From Betaproteobacteria bacterium (GTDB lineage Bacteria; Pseudomonadota; Gammaproteobacteria; Burkholderiales; Burkholderiaceae_C), in contig JANXLW010000428.1 of NCBI GenBank assembly GCA_025354965.1, positions 1 through 35,995 of the forward strand: a stretch of DNA of 35,995 nucleotides. Direction: 5' to 3'. A model generated the notes under the pieces. That model saw only the letters and a program-made list of their open reading frames with translations, had not been told where the DNA came from and did not search any database. A program made the translations under genes and the position numbers. This document shows positions 1 to 10,868 of the stretch, piece by piece. Positions within the stretch are counted from its first letter, which is position 1, and every line of letters begins with the position of its first letter.

Positions 1-5
1 TCAGC

Positions 6-527
6 GTGGCGCAGTGGCTCCAGACAGCCGAGATTGACAAAATAGCGGAGGTGATACGTGACTATGGCGAAGAACGGTTTGCTGGCTCCATTGCAAAGGC
101 GATTGGCGCTCGCCGACAGGAACGGGGCCCAATTTCAACCACCACCGAATTGGCCCAACTCGTGGCTGACACGGTCAAAACCCGCGAGCCGGGCCAGAAC
201 CCTGCAACGCGCACATTTCAGGCTTTTCGGATTTTCATCAACGCCGAGCTTGAAGAGTTGCAACAGGCGTTAGCGTCCAGCCTCCAAGTGCTGATGCCTG
301 GTGGACGCCTGGTGGTCATCAGTTTTCACTCATTGGAAGATCGCATCGTCAAGCAGTTCATCGCCAAACACTCGCGTGATGAATATGATCGCCGCGCGCC
401 CTTTGCGGCGCCCAGGGTCATGCTGCTCAAGGCACTGTATCGCAGCAAGCCCAGCGCGGCCGAGGTGGCGGCAAATCCGCGCGCGCGCAGCGCCATCATG
501 CGCGTGGCACAGAGGACGGTGGCATGA
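6..527 (+). CDS. rsmH: 16S rRNA (cytosine1402-N4)-methyltransferase RsmH/MraW, 3' part (5' truncated by window)
   Basis: ORF contains the MraW C-terminal motifs [15 protein letters not shown] and [18 protein letters not shown]; first gene of a dcw cluster; open at left edge. Confidence 0.95.
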   Translation: MAQWLQTAEIDKIAEVIRDYGEERFAGSIAKAIGARRQERGPISTTTELAQLVADTVKTREPGQNPATRTFQAFRIFINAELEELQQALASSLQVLMPGGRLVVISFHSLEDRIVKQFIAKHSRDEYDRRAPFAAPRVMLLKALYRSKPSAAEVAANPRARSAIMRVAQRTVA

Positions 528-532
528 GCGGC

Positions 533-602
533 GCCGGGCCGTCCCTAGGCGCGAAGGCCCCTCTGGGGGGCAGCGCAGTACGCGAAGCGACAAGCGTGGG
601 GG
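533..602 (+). repeat. 70-bp dispersed repeat, copy A (rsmH-ftsL junction)
   Basis: gccgggccgtccctaggcgcgaaggcccctctggggggcagcgcagtacgcgaagcgacaagcgtggggg. Confidence 0.9.
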
Positions 603-609
603 CTTCAAA

Positions 610-951
610 ATGACCAGGCTCAACCTCATGCTGTTGCTGGCCGTGCTGGCCAGTTCCTTGTACCTTGTGAATGTGCAATACGAGTCGCGTCGACTGTTCT
701 CTGATCTCGACAAAGCTCGCTCGCAAGCGCACAAACTGGAGGCAGACAACGAACGCCTGCAAGTCGAGAAGCGGGCGCAGGCCACGCCTTTGCGGGTTGA
801 GCGACTGGCCAAGGAGCAGTTGCAGATGCGCTCTACAACGCCGGCCACCACGCACTATGTGACCTATGGCGCCGACTCGTCGCCCGCTTTGGGTGCTGCG
901 ACTTCAGCAGCAACCCTGAACAGCCCCAGCGCAGCAGGGCCTGCCCCATGA
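610..951 (+). CDS. ftsL: Cell division protein FtsL
   Basis: 113 aa from ATG 610, N-terminal TM plus coiled coil (MTRLNLMLLLAVLASSLYLVNVQYESRRLF...); position between rsmH and ftsI; 4-bp overlap with ftsI. Confidence 0.9.
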   Translation: MTRLNLMLLLAVLASSLYLVNVQYESRRLFSDLDKARSQAHKLEADNERLQVEKRAQATPLRVERLAKEQLQMRSTTPATTHYVTYGADSSPALGAATSAATLNSPSAAGPAP

Positions 952-2693
952 GCCGCAGCATCGCCTACACCTCCAGCCCCTTGCTGGCAAGTCGGACGCC
1001 AGTCTGGCGCAGCAAGTTTATTGTCGCGGCCATTGCCCTTGGGTTTGTCGGTCTTGCTGCACGCGCGGTTTACATCCAGGTGCTCGCCAACGAGTTTTTT
1101 CAAAAGCAGGGGGAGGTTCGTTTTGCAAGAACACTGGCCTTGCCGGCCAATCGTGGTCGAATTCTGGACCGCAATGGTTTGATACTGGCGTCCAGCGTAC
1201 CGGCGCCAAGTATTTGGGCCATTCCGGAAGATATTGAGCGCGACCCAGCCCGGTTGCAGCAACTCGCCACGCTGCTCGAGATGCCGCTGGTTGAACTCAA
1301 TAAACGGCTGGAAGACGAGGACAAGACTTTCGTCTGGCTGAAGCGCCAGGTCGACGATTCCGTGGCGCAACAGATCATGGCGCTGGAGCTCAAGGGTGTT
1401 TATCAACGCAAGGAGTACAAGCGCCAGTACCCGGAGGGTGAGGCGGCCGCCCACGTGGTTGGCTTCACCGACGTGGAAGATATCGGCCAGGAAGGCATTG
1501 AACTCGCGTTCAACAAAGATCTTGCCGGGCACAATGGATCGCGCCGGGTCATCAAGGACCGGCTGGGGCGCGTGGTGGAGGATGTTGGTGAACAGATTGC
1601 GCCGGTGGACGGACCTGATCTGCAGCTCAGCGTTGACAGCAAGGTACAGTTTTTTGCCTACCAGAAATTGCGCGATGCCGTGCAGTTGTACAAGGCCAGG
1701 GCGGGCAGTGTGGTGGTGCTGGATGTCGTGACCGGTGAAGTACTGGCGCTGGCCAATTACCCCAGCTACTCCCCGGCCAAACGGCTAAACCTGAGCGGCG
1801 CACAGTTGCGTAACCGGGCCTTGACTGATACCTTTGAACCTGGCTCCGTGATGAAGCCGTTCACCATTGGCCTGGGTCTGGAGACCGGTCGTGTCACGCC
1901 GCAGACCTTGATCGACACCGGTGCCGGCAGGCTCACCATTACCGGCTCCACCATTTCAGACTCGCATCCCAATGGTGTGTTGACGGTCGAAGGCGTGATT
2001 CAGAAGTCCAGCAATATTGGCACCACCAAGATTGCGATGCAGATGCAGCCGCGTGAAATGTGGGAGCTGTTTTCACAAGCCGGCTTCGGGCAAAAGCCGC
2101 AGATCAGTTTCCCCGGTGCTGTGTCGGGCCGGCTGCGTCCTTACAAGACCTGGCGACCGATCGAGCAAGCAACCATGTCGTACGGCTACGGTCTGTCAGC
2201 ATCGCTGTTCCAAATGGCCCGCTCCTACACCGTATTTTCAAACGACGGTCAGATCATTCCGCTCACCATGCTCAAGAGCAGCCAACCTGCGGTGGGTGTT
2301 TCGGTACTGTCGGCGCGTACTGCTGGTCAGGTTCGCAAGATGCTGCAGATGGCGGCTGGTCCGGGTGGCACCGGGCAAAAAGCGCAGACCATCGGTTACT
2401 CGGTAGGTGGCAAATCCGGCACCGCCTACAAGCAGTTCGGCAAGGGCTACGGCAGCACCGGCAATCGTAAATACCGGGGCTGGTTTGTCGGCATGGCGCC
2501 GATCGAAAAGCCGCGTGTCATTGTTGCGGTAATGATTGATGAGCCGAGTGCCGGCCAATATTACGGTGGTGCCGTGGCGGCGCCGGTGTTCAGCGAAGTG
2601 GTGCAGCAGACTTTGCGCATGATGGGGGTGCAACCTGACATGACGGTCAAGCCGCAAATCGTGGCCAAAGCGGAAGAAGAAGAGAGCTTTTAA
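948..2693 (+). CDS. ftsI: Peptidoglycan D,D-transpeptidase FtsI (PBP3)
   Basis: 581 aa; N-terminal TM, transpeptidase motifs including SSNIGTTK and KSGTAYK; dcw position. Confidence 0.96.
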   Translation: MSRSIAYTSSPLLASRTPVWRSKFIVAAIALGFVGLAARAVYIQVLANEFFQKQGEVRFARTLALPANRGRILDRNGLILASSVPAPSIWAIPEDIERDPARLQQLATLLEMPLVELNKRLEDEDKTFVWLKRQVDDSVAQQIMALELKGVYQRKEYKRQYPEGEAAAHVVGFTDVEDIGQEGIELAFNKDLAGHNGSRRVIKDRLGRVVEDVGEQIAPVDGPDLQLSVDSKVQFFAYQKLRDAVQLYKARAGSVVVLDVVTGEVLALANYPSYSPAKRLNLSGAQLRNRALTDTFEPGSVMKPFTIGLGLETGRVTPQTLIDTGAGRLTITGSTISDSHPNGVLTVEGVIQKSSNIGTTKIAMQMQPREMWELFSQAGFGQKPQISFPGAVSGRLRPYKTWRPIEQATMSYGYGLSASLFQMARSYTVFSNDGQIIPLTMLKSSQPAVGVSVLSARTAGQVRKMLQMAAGPGGTGQKAQTIGYSVGGKSGTAYKQFGKGYGSTGNRKYRGWFVGMAPIEKPRVIVAVMIDEPSAGQYYGGAVAAPVFSEVVQQTLRMMGVQPDMTVKPQIVAKAEEEESF

Positions 2694-4228
2694 TGCTTGA
2701 ATTGCGCACACCCATCGAGGCCGCCAGCTGGTTGCGAAAGCGTGTCACCGGGACGATTCATGCCGACAGCCGTCAGGTACAAGCCGGCGATGGCTTGATG
2801 GCCTGGCCAGGCGTTGCAAACGACGCGCGGCAGTATGTGGCAGCAACTTTGGCGGATGGTGCGGCGGCCTGTCTGGTAGAAATGGAAGGTGCCGAGCACT
2901 ATGCATTCCACGGTGAGAATGTGGCCGGTTTCCACCAACTCAAGGCGGCAAGCGGACCGATTGCGGCGGCCTACTTCGAGCAACCGACGCAACAGCTTGA
3001 TGTGATGGCGGTGACCGGCACCAACGGCAAAACGTCCACCGCCTGGTGGTTGGCGCAAGCACTTTCAAATCTGCAGCAGGTTGTGCCCATTCCATGTGCG
3101 GTAGTCGGCACTTTGGGTACTGGTAGACCGCCCGCTGTCGTCGCAACCGGCTTGACGACGCCCGATGCGGTACTGTTGCAAAAGACTTTCAGGCGTTTTG
3201 TCGACGACGGAATACAAGCGTGTGCGGTTGAGGCGTCCTCGATAGGTCTCGAAGAGCGCCGTCTGGACGGCACTCACGTGAGGACCGCGATATTCACCAA
3301 TCTGACGCAAGACCACCTTGACTATCACGGCACGATGGAAGCCTATTGGCACAGCAAGGCAAGGTTGTTTCAGTGGCCTGGTTTGCAATCGGTAGTGATA
3401 AATATTGACGACCCGCAGGGCGCCGCGCTAGCCGTCACGTTGCGGGGCAAAGTGCCTGATGTATGGACTATTTCCTGTACCGGTGCCGCACGTCTGCAGG
3501 CACTTGATATTCGCTACAACCAGCGCGGCTTGCATTTCAGTGTGGTGGAGACAAACGGGCTGGCTGACGCGACCGGTAGCGCAAACTATGGACTGCAAAC
3601 TGCCTTGATTGGGCGCTACAACGTTTCCAACCTGTTGGGTGTGATGGCGGCGATGCGTTCCATCGGTGTGCCGTTGGCCGCTGCCGTCGAGTCGTGTGCC
3701 AAGCTGACTGCGGTGCCCGGTCGCATGCAGTGTGTCGGCGAGTCGGGGCAGCCGCTGGCCGCAGTGGACTACGCGCACACACCCGACGCATTGGGCAAAG
3801 CACTGGAAGCGTTGCGTTCCCTTTGTCGTCAGCGCGGTGGGCAACTGTGGTGCGTGTTCGGTTGTGGTGGTGACCGCGATGCGACCAAACGACCGCTGAT
3901 GGGTGCAATTGCCGCACGGCACGCCGACCGTCTGGTTGTGACCAGCGACAACCCACGCAGCGAAAAGCCCGAGACCATCATCAGTCAGATCTTGCTGGGC
4001 TTGACCGGCCATGCATCGACTATCGTCGAACCGGACCGTGCGCAAGCCATCCGTCAGGCCATCGCTGAAGCTGGCGCCAACGATGTGCTGCTGATCGCCG
4101 GCAAAGGGCATGAGGACTATCAGGAGTTGGCTGGCCAGCGTGTCCCATTTTCAGATCTGGATCATGTGCGTCGCGCATTGAGCGCCTGGGTCGCGCCGGC
4201 CAACCCACTGGGAACCGGCAATGAATGA
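2693..4228 (+). CDS. murE: UDP-MurNAc-L-Ala-D-Glu:meso-DAP ligase MurE
   Basis: Mur ligase motifs [41 protein letters not shown]; start overlaps ftsI stop. Confidence 0.96.
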   Translation: MLELRTPIEAASWLRKRVTGTIHADSRQVQAGDGLMAWPGVANDARQYVAATLADGAAACLVEMEGAEHYAFHGENVAGFHQLKAASGPIAAAYFEQPTQQLDVMAVTGTNGKTSTAWWLAQALSNLQQVVPIPCAVVGTLGTGRPPAVVATGLTTPDAVLLQKTFRRFVDDGIQACAVEASSIGLEERRLDGTHVRTAIFTNLTQDHLDYHGTMEAYWHSKARLFQWPGLQSVVINIDDPQGAALAVTLRGKVPDVWTISCTGAARLQALDIRYNQRGLHFSVVETNGLADATGSANYGLQTALIGRYNVSNLLGVMAAMRSIGVPLAAAVESCAKLTAVPGRMQCVGESGQPLAAVDYAHTPDALGKALEALRSLCRQRGGQLWCVFGCGGDRDATKRPLMGAIAARHADRLVVTSDNPRSEKPETIISQILLGLTGHASTIVEPDRAQAIRQAIAEAGANDVLLIAGKGHEDYQELAGQRVPFSDLDHVRRALSAWVAPANPLGTGNE

Positions 4229-5645
4229 GATGCTGACCCTGCAACAAGTCATGCCATGGCTGGACAATGCGCGCCTGCTGGGCAATGGGCAGGTTGCTTT
4301 CAAGCGCGTTCACAGCGACACCCGCACCATTGAGCCGGGTGATCTGTTCGTGGCGTTGCGCGGAGAGCGTTTTGATGCCAATGATTTTCTGCTCGAGGCC
4401 AAAACCCAAGGTGCGGTTGCTGCTCTGTGCCAAGGTGAAGCAGATGGCCGTCTGAGCGCCGCAGGCCTTCCCGGTTTGATCGTAACGGATGCCAAACTGG
4501 CGCTGGCAGCGCTGGCAACCCACTGGCGCGCACGGTTCAAGCTGCCCCTGATTGCAGTCACCGGCAGCAACGGCAAGACGACGGTCACGCAGATGATTGC
4601 CGCGATTTTGCGAGCCTTCAAGCCGAAGGCATTTCTTGCAACACTGGGCAACCTCAACAACGATATCGGGGTTCCCCTGACGGTGCTGCGCTTGCGCAGC
4701 GACACCGAAGTGGCAGTGATGGAGCTGGGCATGAATCATCCGGGCGAAATCGCAAGCCTGGCCACCATTGTCAAGCCGACTGTTGCGCTGGTAAATAACG
4801 CGCAGCGCGAGCATCTGGAGTTCATGACAACCGTGGAAGCAGTGGCGCAGGAAAACGGCTCCGTCATCAATGCACTGGCAGGCAACGGTGTGGCGGTGTT
4901 TCCGTCAGACGATCGCTACAGCCCGTTGTGGTCGGTGACAGCGGCGCAGCGCGCGGTATTGCGGTTCTGCGTTACCGACGAGGCTGCAAGCGAGGTGGAC
5001 ATCCGTTGCACCGCAGCGTTATGGTCCGGTGCGGCCTGGCAGGTGACGCTGAATACCCCGGTCGGAGTGTTGCGCTATGCCTTGCACATAGCCGGCTTGC
5101 ACAACGTCAAAAACTCGGCAGCTGCTGCTGCCTGCGCGTTGGCAGCGGGTGTCCCGTTGCAGGCCATTGCGCAAGGGTTGTCGGAGTTTCGGCCGGTCAA
5201 GGGACGCTCGCGCGCGCTGCTGGTCAAGTGCGGTGATCGCAACATCACGCTGGTGGACGACAGTTACAACGCGAATCCCGATTCGGTTCGCGCCGCCATT
5301 GAAGTGTTGGCGACGCTACCCCGGCCGCGGCTGCTGGTGCTGGGCGACATGGGTGAGGTAGGTGATCAAGGACCGCAGTTTCACGCAGAGGCCGGCGCGC
5401 TGGCTCGAACTCTCGGAGTTGACTCTTTATTTACTTTGGGCGACTTGTCTGCCACTGCCTCGGCAAGCTTCGGCACAGGCCGTCATTTTGGTGATATTCA
5501 ATCGCTGCAGGCGGCTGTTTTGTCAGAGCTTGCACAACTCGGCAGCGTGTTGGTTAAAGGTTCACGTTTCATGAAGATGGAGCGCATGGTCGAAGCAATT
5601 GCCGCCGCAACTCAAATCGAGAGGGATAAAACACATGCAGTTTAG
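4221..5645 (+). CDS. murF: UDP-MurNAc-tripeptide:D-Ala-D-Ala ligase MurF
   Basis: AVTGSNGKTTVTQMIAAIL, ELGMNHPGEIASLA, DDSYNANPDS; overlaps murE. Confidence 0.96.
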   Translation: MNEMLTLQQVMPWLDNARLLGNGQVAFKRVHSDTRTIEPGDLFVALRGERFDANDFLLEAKTQGAVAALCQGEADGRLSAAGLPGLIVTDAKLALAALATHWRARFKLPLIAVTGSNGKTTVTQMIAAILRAFKPKAFLATLGNLNNDIGVPLTVLRLRSDTEVAVMELGMNHPGEIASLATIVKPTVALVNNAQREHLEFMTTVEAVAQENGSVINALAGNGVAVFPSDDRYSPLWSVTAAQRAVLRFCVTDEAASEVDIRCTAALWSGAAWQVTLNTPVGVLRYALHIAGLHNVKNSAAAAACALAAGVPLQAIAQGLSEFRPVKGRSRALLVKCGDRNITLVDDSYNANPDSVRAAIEVLATLPRPRLLVLGDMGEVGDQGPQFHAEAGALARTLGVDSLFTLGDLSATASASFGTGRHFGDIQSLQAAVLSELAQLGSVLVKGSRFMKMERMVEAIAAATQIERDKTHAV

Positions 5646-5666
5646 TGTCAATATCGGAGGTTCACA

Positions 5667-6845
5667 GTGCTCTTGAGTCTTGCCCAGTGGCTGCAGTCGC
5701 TGTCATCTGAATTCGGATTTTTCCGGGTCTTCCAGTACTTGACTTTCCGCGCCGTCATGGCGGCCCTGACGGCGCTTTTAATGGGTTTGGTGGCAGGACC
5801 TTTTGTCATTCGTCGTCTGACCGAGCTCAAGATTGGCCAACCTATTCGGGGTTATGGCATGGAATCTCACTTCAGCAAGAGCGGCACGCCGACCATGGGC
5901 GGCGTCCTGATTTTGCTGTGCATCGCGGTCGCCACGCTGTTGTGGGCCGATCTGAGCAACCGCTTTGTCTGGATCGTGTTGCTGGTGACGCTGGGTTTTG
6001 GTGCTATTGGTTGGGCCGATGACTGGCGCAAAGTGGTGCATAAAAATCCCGAAGGCATGGCGTCAGTTGAAAAGTACCTTTGGCAATCCCTGATCGGTCT
6101 GGTGGCTGCGCTGTATCTGGTGTTCAGCATTTCGGAGAGTTCCAATTTGCGGGTGCTGGAGCTGTTTTTCAAATGGGTGCAGTCGGGCTTTGACTTGAAC
6201 CTGCCGCCCAAAGCCGGCCTGTTGCTGCCTTTCTTCAAGGAGGTTAGTTATCCGCTGGGCGTGCTGGGTTTTGTCGTCCTGACCTACCTGGTGATTGTGG
6301 GCTCCAGCAATGCCGTCAACCTGACCGATGGCCTGGATGGATTGGCCATCATGCCGGTGGTACTGGTCGGCTCATGCTTGGGAATATTTGCCTACGTGAC
6401 AGGTAGTGCAGTCTATTCAAAATACCTGTTTTTCCCGCACATCCCGGGTTCCGGTGAACTGCTGATCTTTTGCTCCGCCATGGCCGGCGCCGGTCTTGCG
6501 TTTCTGTGGTTCAACACCTATCCAGCTCAGGTCTTCATGGGCGATGTCGGCGCCTTGGCTCTGGGGGCTGCGTTGGGCACTATCGCAGTGATCGTGCGCC
6601 AGGAAATTGTGCTGGCCATCATGGGCGGCATCTTTGTGGTGGAGGCGCTGTCGGTCATGCTGCAAGTGACTTACTTCAAATTTACCAAGAAGCAATATGG
6701 TGCGGGCCGGCGTATTTTGAAGATGGCCCCGTTGCACCATCATTTCGAGAAAAGTGGTTGGCAGGAGACACAGGTGGTGGTTCGTTTCTGGATCATCACC
6801 ATGCTGTTGTGCCTGGTCGGACTGTCCACACTGAAGCTGAGATGA
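5667..6845 (+). CDS. mraY: Phospho-MurNAc-pentapeptide transferase MraY
   Basis: 392 aa polytopic protein; GTG start with [40 protein letters not shown] motifs. Confidence 0.96.
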   Translation: MLLSLAQWLQSLSSEFGFFRVFQYLTFRAVMAALTALLMGLVAGPFVIRRLTELKIGQPIRGYGMESHFSKSGTPTMGGVLILLCIAVATLLWADLSNRFVWIVLLVTLGFGAIGWADDWRKVVHKNPEGMASVEKYLWQSLIGLVAALYLVFSISESSNLRVLELFFKWVQSGFDLNLPPKAGLLLPFFKEVSYPLGVLGFVVLTYLVIVGSSNAVNLTDGLDGLAIMPVVLVGSCLGIFAYVTGSAVYSKYLFFPHIPGSGELLIFCSAMAGAGLAFLWFNTYPAQVFMGDVGALALGAALGTIAVIVRQEIVLAIMGGIFVVEALSVMLQVTYFKFTKKQYGAGRRILKMAPLHHHFEKSGWQETQVVVRFWIITMLLCLVGLSTLKLR

Positions 6846-8452
6846 AAATACTCACCCCCAAGCTTGCCACTTTGTGTGCTGCGCTGCCCCCCGAGGGAGC
6901 TGTGCCAGGCTTGGGGCGGCCCGGCGCTGGCACGACGTCCACTCTGAAAGACCAGCACGTTCTTATTCTGGGCCTGGGGCTGTCCGGTCTGGCAATGGCG
7001 CGATGGTGCGCGCGCTGCGGCGCCCGGGTGACGGTGGCGGATACCCGGGCTGCCCCACCGCAGTTGGCAGCTTTGCGCCTGCATGTGCCGGGTGCCCGTT
7101 TTGTCAGCACACCCTTTGAAGCATCATTGTTGCTGGGCGCGGAGTTGAGTAGGGTACTCAAGAGCCCCGGTCTGACACCGCAGGAAGTCGCTGTCGTTTA
7201 CCAGGCCGCCCGCGCCAGCGGGATAAAAACTTCAGGCGAACTGGGTCTTTTTGCACAAGCGCTGGCCGACCTGAAGTCAACCCGCGACTACGATCCGAAA
7301 GTACTGGCGGTAACCGGCACCAATGGCAAGACCACGGTGACTTCGCTTACCGGGCAATTGGTCAACCGAGCCGGTAAAACAGTGGCAGTGGCGGGCAATA
7401 TTGGCCCGACTTTACTTGACACCTTGTCTGAACGTCTGGACGCCGATGCGCTGCCTCAAGTGTGGGTTATCGAGTTGTCAAGCTTCCAACTCGACGGCGA
7501 AACAGCGTTCGAGGCGAGCGCCGCCACCGTGCTCAACATCACGCAAGACCATCTGGACTGGCATGGCTCGATGCTGGATTACACCGGCGCCAAGGCCAAC
7601 GTTTTTGGCCGACACGCGCTGATGGTGCTCAATCGCGATGACCCCGCCGTGATGACGATGCTGGTGCAACCGGTGCGCGTCAAGCTGCAGCGTCCCAACC
7701 ATCGACGTCATGTCACTTTCGGCGGCGATATGCCGTTGCGTGCTGGCGACTTTGGCATCGAGCAGGTCAATGGCATGGCGTGGCTGGTGCGTGCGCTGGC
7801 TGCGGATGAGACGCTAAAAAATCGCAAGGGTAGCGAGCCCGAGTTGTTCGTCCAGCGTTTGATGCCGGTTGACGCTTTACGCATTCGGGGTCGGCACAAC
7901 GCGCTCAATGCGCTGGCGGCCCTGGCGCTGGCCTCGGCAGCAGATTGTTCATTGGGCTCCATTCTCTACGGACTGCGTGAATACCGGGGTGAACGGCATC
8001 GGGTTCAGTCCATTGGCATCTTCAATGCGGTGGAGTTTTTTGACGACAGCAAAGGCACCAATGTGGGTGCCACTGTGGCTGCTATAAATGGTCTGGGTGG
8101 CGACCGCAAAGTCATCGTCATCCTCGGTGGCGAAGGCAAAGGGCAAGACTTTTCACCGCTGGTCGAGCCGGTGTCACGCAACGCCCGAACCGTGGTGCTG
8201 ATCGGGCGCGACGCGCCGAAAATTCGGGTTGCCCTGCAAGCCAGTGGCGTCACGCTGGTGGACGCTGCTTCGATGGTGCAGGCAGTGGCGCTGGCGGTTG
8301 GACATGCCCACGCGGGGGACGCAATTCTTATGTCGCCGGCTTGCGCCAGCTTCGATATGTTTGACAACTATGAGCATCGCGCCCAGGTTTTTATAGAAGC
8401 AGTGAAAGAAATTGCCAGCGCGGCCGGTGTCGAGATGGAGGGCGCCTTGTGA
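6842..8452 (+). CDS. murD: UDP-MurNAc-L-alanine:D-glutamate ligase MurD with repeat-encoded N-terminal extension
   Basis: ATGA overlap with mraY; Mur ligase motif [26 protein letters not shown]; catalytic part starts near [20 protein letters not shown], preceded by about 36 residues from a repeat copy. Confidence 0.94.
   Translation: MKILTPKLATLCAALPPEGAVPGLGRPGAGTTSTLKDQHVLILGLGLSGLAMARWCARCGARVTVADTRAAPPQLAALRLHVPGARFVSTPFEASLLLGAELSRVLKSPGLTPQEVAVVYQAARASGIKTSGELGLFAQALADLKSTRDYDPKVLAVTGTNGKTTVTSLTGQLVNRAGKTVAVAGNIGPTLLDTLSERLDADALPQVWVIELSSFQLDGETAFEASAATVLNITQDHLDWHGSMLDYTGAKANVFGRHALMVLNRDDPAVMTMLVQPVRVKLQRPNHRRHVTFGGDMPLRAGDFGIEQVNGMAWLVRALAADETLKNRKGSEPELFVQRLMPVDALRIRGRHNALNALAALALASAADCSLGSILYGLREYRGERHRVQSIGIFNAVEFFDDSKGTNVGATVAAINGLGGDRKVIVILGGEGKGQDFSPLVEPVSRNARTVVLIGRDAPKIRVALQASGVTLVDAASMVQAVALAVGHAHAGDAILMSPACASFDMFDNYEHRAQVFIEAVKEIASAAGVEMEGAL
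6855..6925 (-). repeat. 71-bp dispersed repeat, copy B (inverted, inside murD 5' end)
   Basis: Reverse complement reads gccgggccgccccaagcctggcacagctccctcggggggcagcgcagcacacaaagtggcaagcttggggg. Confidence 0.9.
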
Positions 8453-9705
8453 GCACCTTGCTGGCAAGCCTGCGCGGCTGGTTTGGACTTTTGGCAGGGC
8501 CTGCCCTCGATGTTCTGCCGGTGCGCCTGGGAACCACCCGACTGGCCGCTACTGGCAGCGCGCCGACACGGGTTCTGGGTTTTGATCAGGCGCTGGTTTG
8601 GGTCACAGTTGCGTTGCTGGCATGGGGCTTGGTCATGGTTTATTCGGCGTCGATTGCGATGCCGGAGAATCCGAGGTTTGCCAAATACACGCACAGCTAT
8701 TTTCTGCTGCGTCACCTGATGTGGTTGGCCCTGTCATTTGTTGCCGCATTGCTGGCCTTTCAGGTTCCGGTGGCGACCTGGGAGAAAGCGGCACCGATGC
8801 TTTTTGTCGCGTCGCTGATTCTGTTGGGCGCGGTATTGATTCCCTATATCGGCAAGGTGGTTTATGGTGCGCGGCGCTGGATCGCCATCGGCCCGCTTGG
8901 ATTTCAGCCGTCCGAGTTGGCCAAGTTCACCGTGCTGCTGTATGCGGCTGACTACATGGTGCGCAAGATGGAAGTCAAAGAGCGCTTTTTCCGTGCCGTG
9001 TTGCCGATGGGCGCGGCGGTGGCGGTGGTAGGCATATTGCTGTTGCTGGAGCCCGATATGGGCGCCTTTATGGTGATTGCTGTGATTGCCATGGGAATAT
9101 TGTTTCTGGGCGGTGTCAATGCCCGCATGTTCTTTCTGATTGCTACGGTGTTGATGGTGGCCTTCGCCCTGATGATCGCCACCAGCGAATGGCGACGTGA
9201 GCGAATTTTTGCCTATCTCGATCCCTGGAGCGAAAAAAATGCACTGGCCAAAGGCTATCAACTTACCCACTCCCTGATCGCCATTGGGCGGGGTGAAATT
9301 TTTGGCGTTGGCCTGGGCGGCAGTGTCGAGAAACTGCACTGGCTGCCAGAAGCGCACACAGATTTCCTGCTGGCCGTCATCGGCGAGGAGTTTGGACTGG
9401 TTGGCGTTATCTGCGTCATTGGCCTGTTCCTCTGGCTGACCCGGCGCATGATGCACATCGGTCGACAAGCGATTGCACTGGACCGCGTGTTTGCCGGGTT
9501 GGTGGCGCAGGGCGTGGGTATCTGGATGGGGTTTCAAGCCTTTATCAACATGGGTGTGAACCTGGGTGCCTTACCGACCAAGGGACTGACCTTGCCGCTG
9601 ATGAGCTATGGTGGTTCCGCCATTCTGGTTAACCTGGTGGCCCTTGCCGTGGTGCTGCGCATCGACCATGAAAACCGGTTGCTGATGCACGGAGGGCGTG
9701 TATGA
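8449..9705 (+). CDS. ftsW: Peptidoglycan glycosyltransferase FtsW
   Basis: SEDS-family polytopic protein; GTGA overlap with murD; motifs [41 protein letters not shown]. Confidence 0.95.
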   Translation: MSTLLASLRGWFGLLAGPALDVLPVRLGTTRLAATGSAPTRVLGFDQALVWVTVALLAWGLVMVYSASIAMPENPRFAKYTHSYFLLRHLMWLALSFVAALLAFQVPVATWEKAAPMLFVASLILLGAVLIPYIGKVVYGARRWIAIGPLGFQPSELAKFTVLLYAADYMVRKMEVKERFFRAVLPMGAAVAVVGILLLLEPDMGAFMVIAVIAMGILFLGGVNARMFFLIATVLMVAFALMIATSEWRRERIFAYLDPWSEKNALAKGYQLTHSLIAIGRGEIFGVGLGGSVEKLHWLPEAHTDFLLAVIGEEFGLVGVICVIGLFLWLTRRMMHIGRQAIALDRVFAGLVAQGVGIWMGFQAFINMGVNLGALPTKGLTLPLMSYGGSAILVNLVALAVVLRIDHENRLLMHGGRV

Positions 9706-10868
9706 GCCAGCCTGAGATGAACGCCGCGGCGCCGGGCCGCCCCAAGCAAGGCACGGCCCCCTTGAGGGGCAGCGCAGCACACGCAGTGGCAAGCGTGGGG
9801 GTAGCCTTGGTTATGGCCGGCGGTACCGGCGGCCATATCTTTCCGGGGTTGGCGGTGGCGCAAGCTTTGCGTGAACGCGGCTGGTGCGTGCATTGGCTGG
9901 GTGGCATCGGCAGCGCGGCACAACCGAGCATGGAAAGTCGCTTGGTGCCGCCCAACGGATTCGCGTTTGAGTCGATTGATTTCTCCGGTGTTCGCGGCAA
10001 GGGGCTGGCATCCGCCGCGATGCTACCCTGGCGTCTGGTGCGGGCCTGCTGGCAAAGCTTTCAGGTGCTACGCCGCGTGAAGCCGGATGTGGTGGTGGGG
10101 CTCGGTGGCTACATCACATTCCCGGCCGGGATCATGAGCGTACTGTTAGGTAAACCGCTGGTATTGCACGAGCAAAACTCAGTCGTCGGCATGGCCAACA
10201 AAGTGCTCTCCAAAGTGGCAAGTCGTGTCTATACGGCTTTTCCGGATGTGTTGGCAAAAGGGATCTGGATTGGTAACCCATTGCGCCCGCCCTTCGTTGG
10301 TGGGCCTGATCCAGCCACCCGATTTACCGGTCGCAGCGGCCCCTTGCGTTTGCTGGTGGTGGGCGGCAGTCTGGGCGCTCGCGCCCTGAACGATATCGTG
10401 CCTCGTGCGCTGGCCCTGCTAGCGCAGGTCGAGCGCCCGCTGGTCACTCACCAAAGCGGCGCCGCGCAGTTAGAAGCGCTGCGTGCCAACTATGCAGCCG
10501 CTGGCGTGCAGGCCCGACTGACACCGTTCATTGACGACACCGCACAAGCCTTCGCCGATGCGGATCTGGTGATTTGCCGCGCTGGTGCCAGCACGGTGAC
10601 CGAAATCGCGGCAGTGGGCGCAGCCGCCCTGTTCGTGCCTTTCCCGTCCGCCGTTGACGACCATCAGACCCGCAACGCCAGGTATCTGGTCGATCACGCG
10701 GCGGGCTGGCTGGTGGCGCAAGCGGACTTGAACCCACAGTGGCTTGCCGACATGCTGAAAAAGATGGATCGTCCCATGTTGCTGACCTGCGCCATGCGCG
10801 CCAAGGAACTTGAAAAGCTGGATGCCGCTGCGAAGATTGCGACGGCGTGCGAGGAGTTGAACTCATGA
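9702..10868 (+). CDS. murG: UDP-GlcNAc:lipid I N-acetylglucosaminyltransferase MurG with repeat-encoded N-terminal extension
   Basis: [20 protein letters not shown] and [14 protein letters not shown] motifs; ATGA overlap with ftsW; about 34 extra N-terminal residues. Confidence 0.95.
   Translation: MSQPEMNAAAPGRPKQGTAPLRGSAAHAVASVGVALVMAGGTGGHIFPGLAVAQALRERGWCVHWLGGIGSAAQPSMESRLVPPNGFAFESIDFSGVRGKGLASAAMLPWRLVRACWQSFQVLRRVKPDVVVGLGGYITFPAGIMSVLLGKPLVLHEQNSVVGMANKVLSKVASRVYTAFPDVLAKGIWIGNPLRPPFVGGPDPATRFTGRSGPLRLLVVGGSLGARALNDIVPRALALLAQVERPLVTHQSGAAQLEALRANYAAAGVQARLTPFIDDTAQAFADADLVICRAGASTVTEIAAVGAAALFVPFPSAVDDHQTRNARYLVDHAAGWLVAQADLNPQWLADMLKKMDRPMLLTCAMRAKELEKLDAAAKIATACEELNS
9731..9801 (+). 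repeat. 71-bp dispersed repeat, copy C (inside murG 5' end)
   Basis: gccgggccgccccaagcaaggcacggcccccttgaggggcagcgcagcacacgcagtggcaagcgtggggg. Confidence 0.9.
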
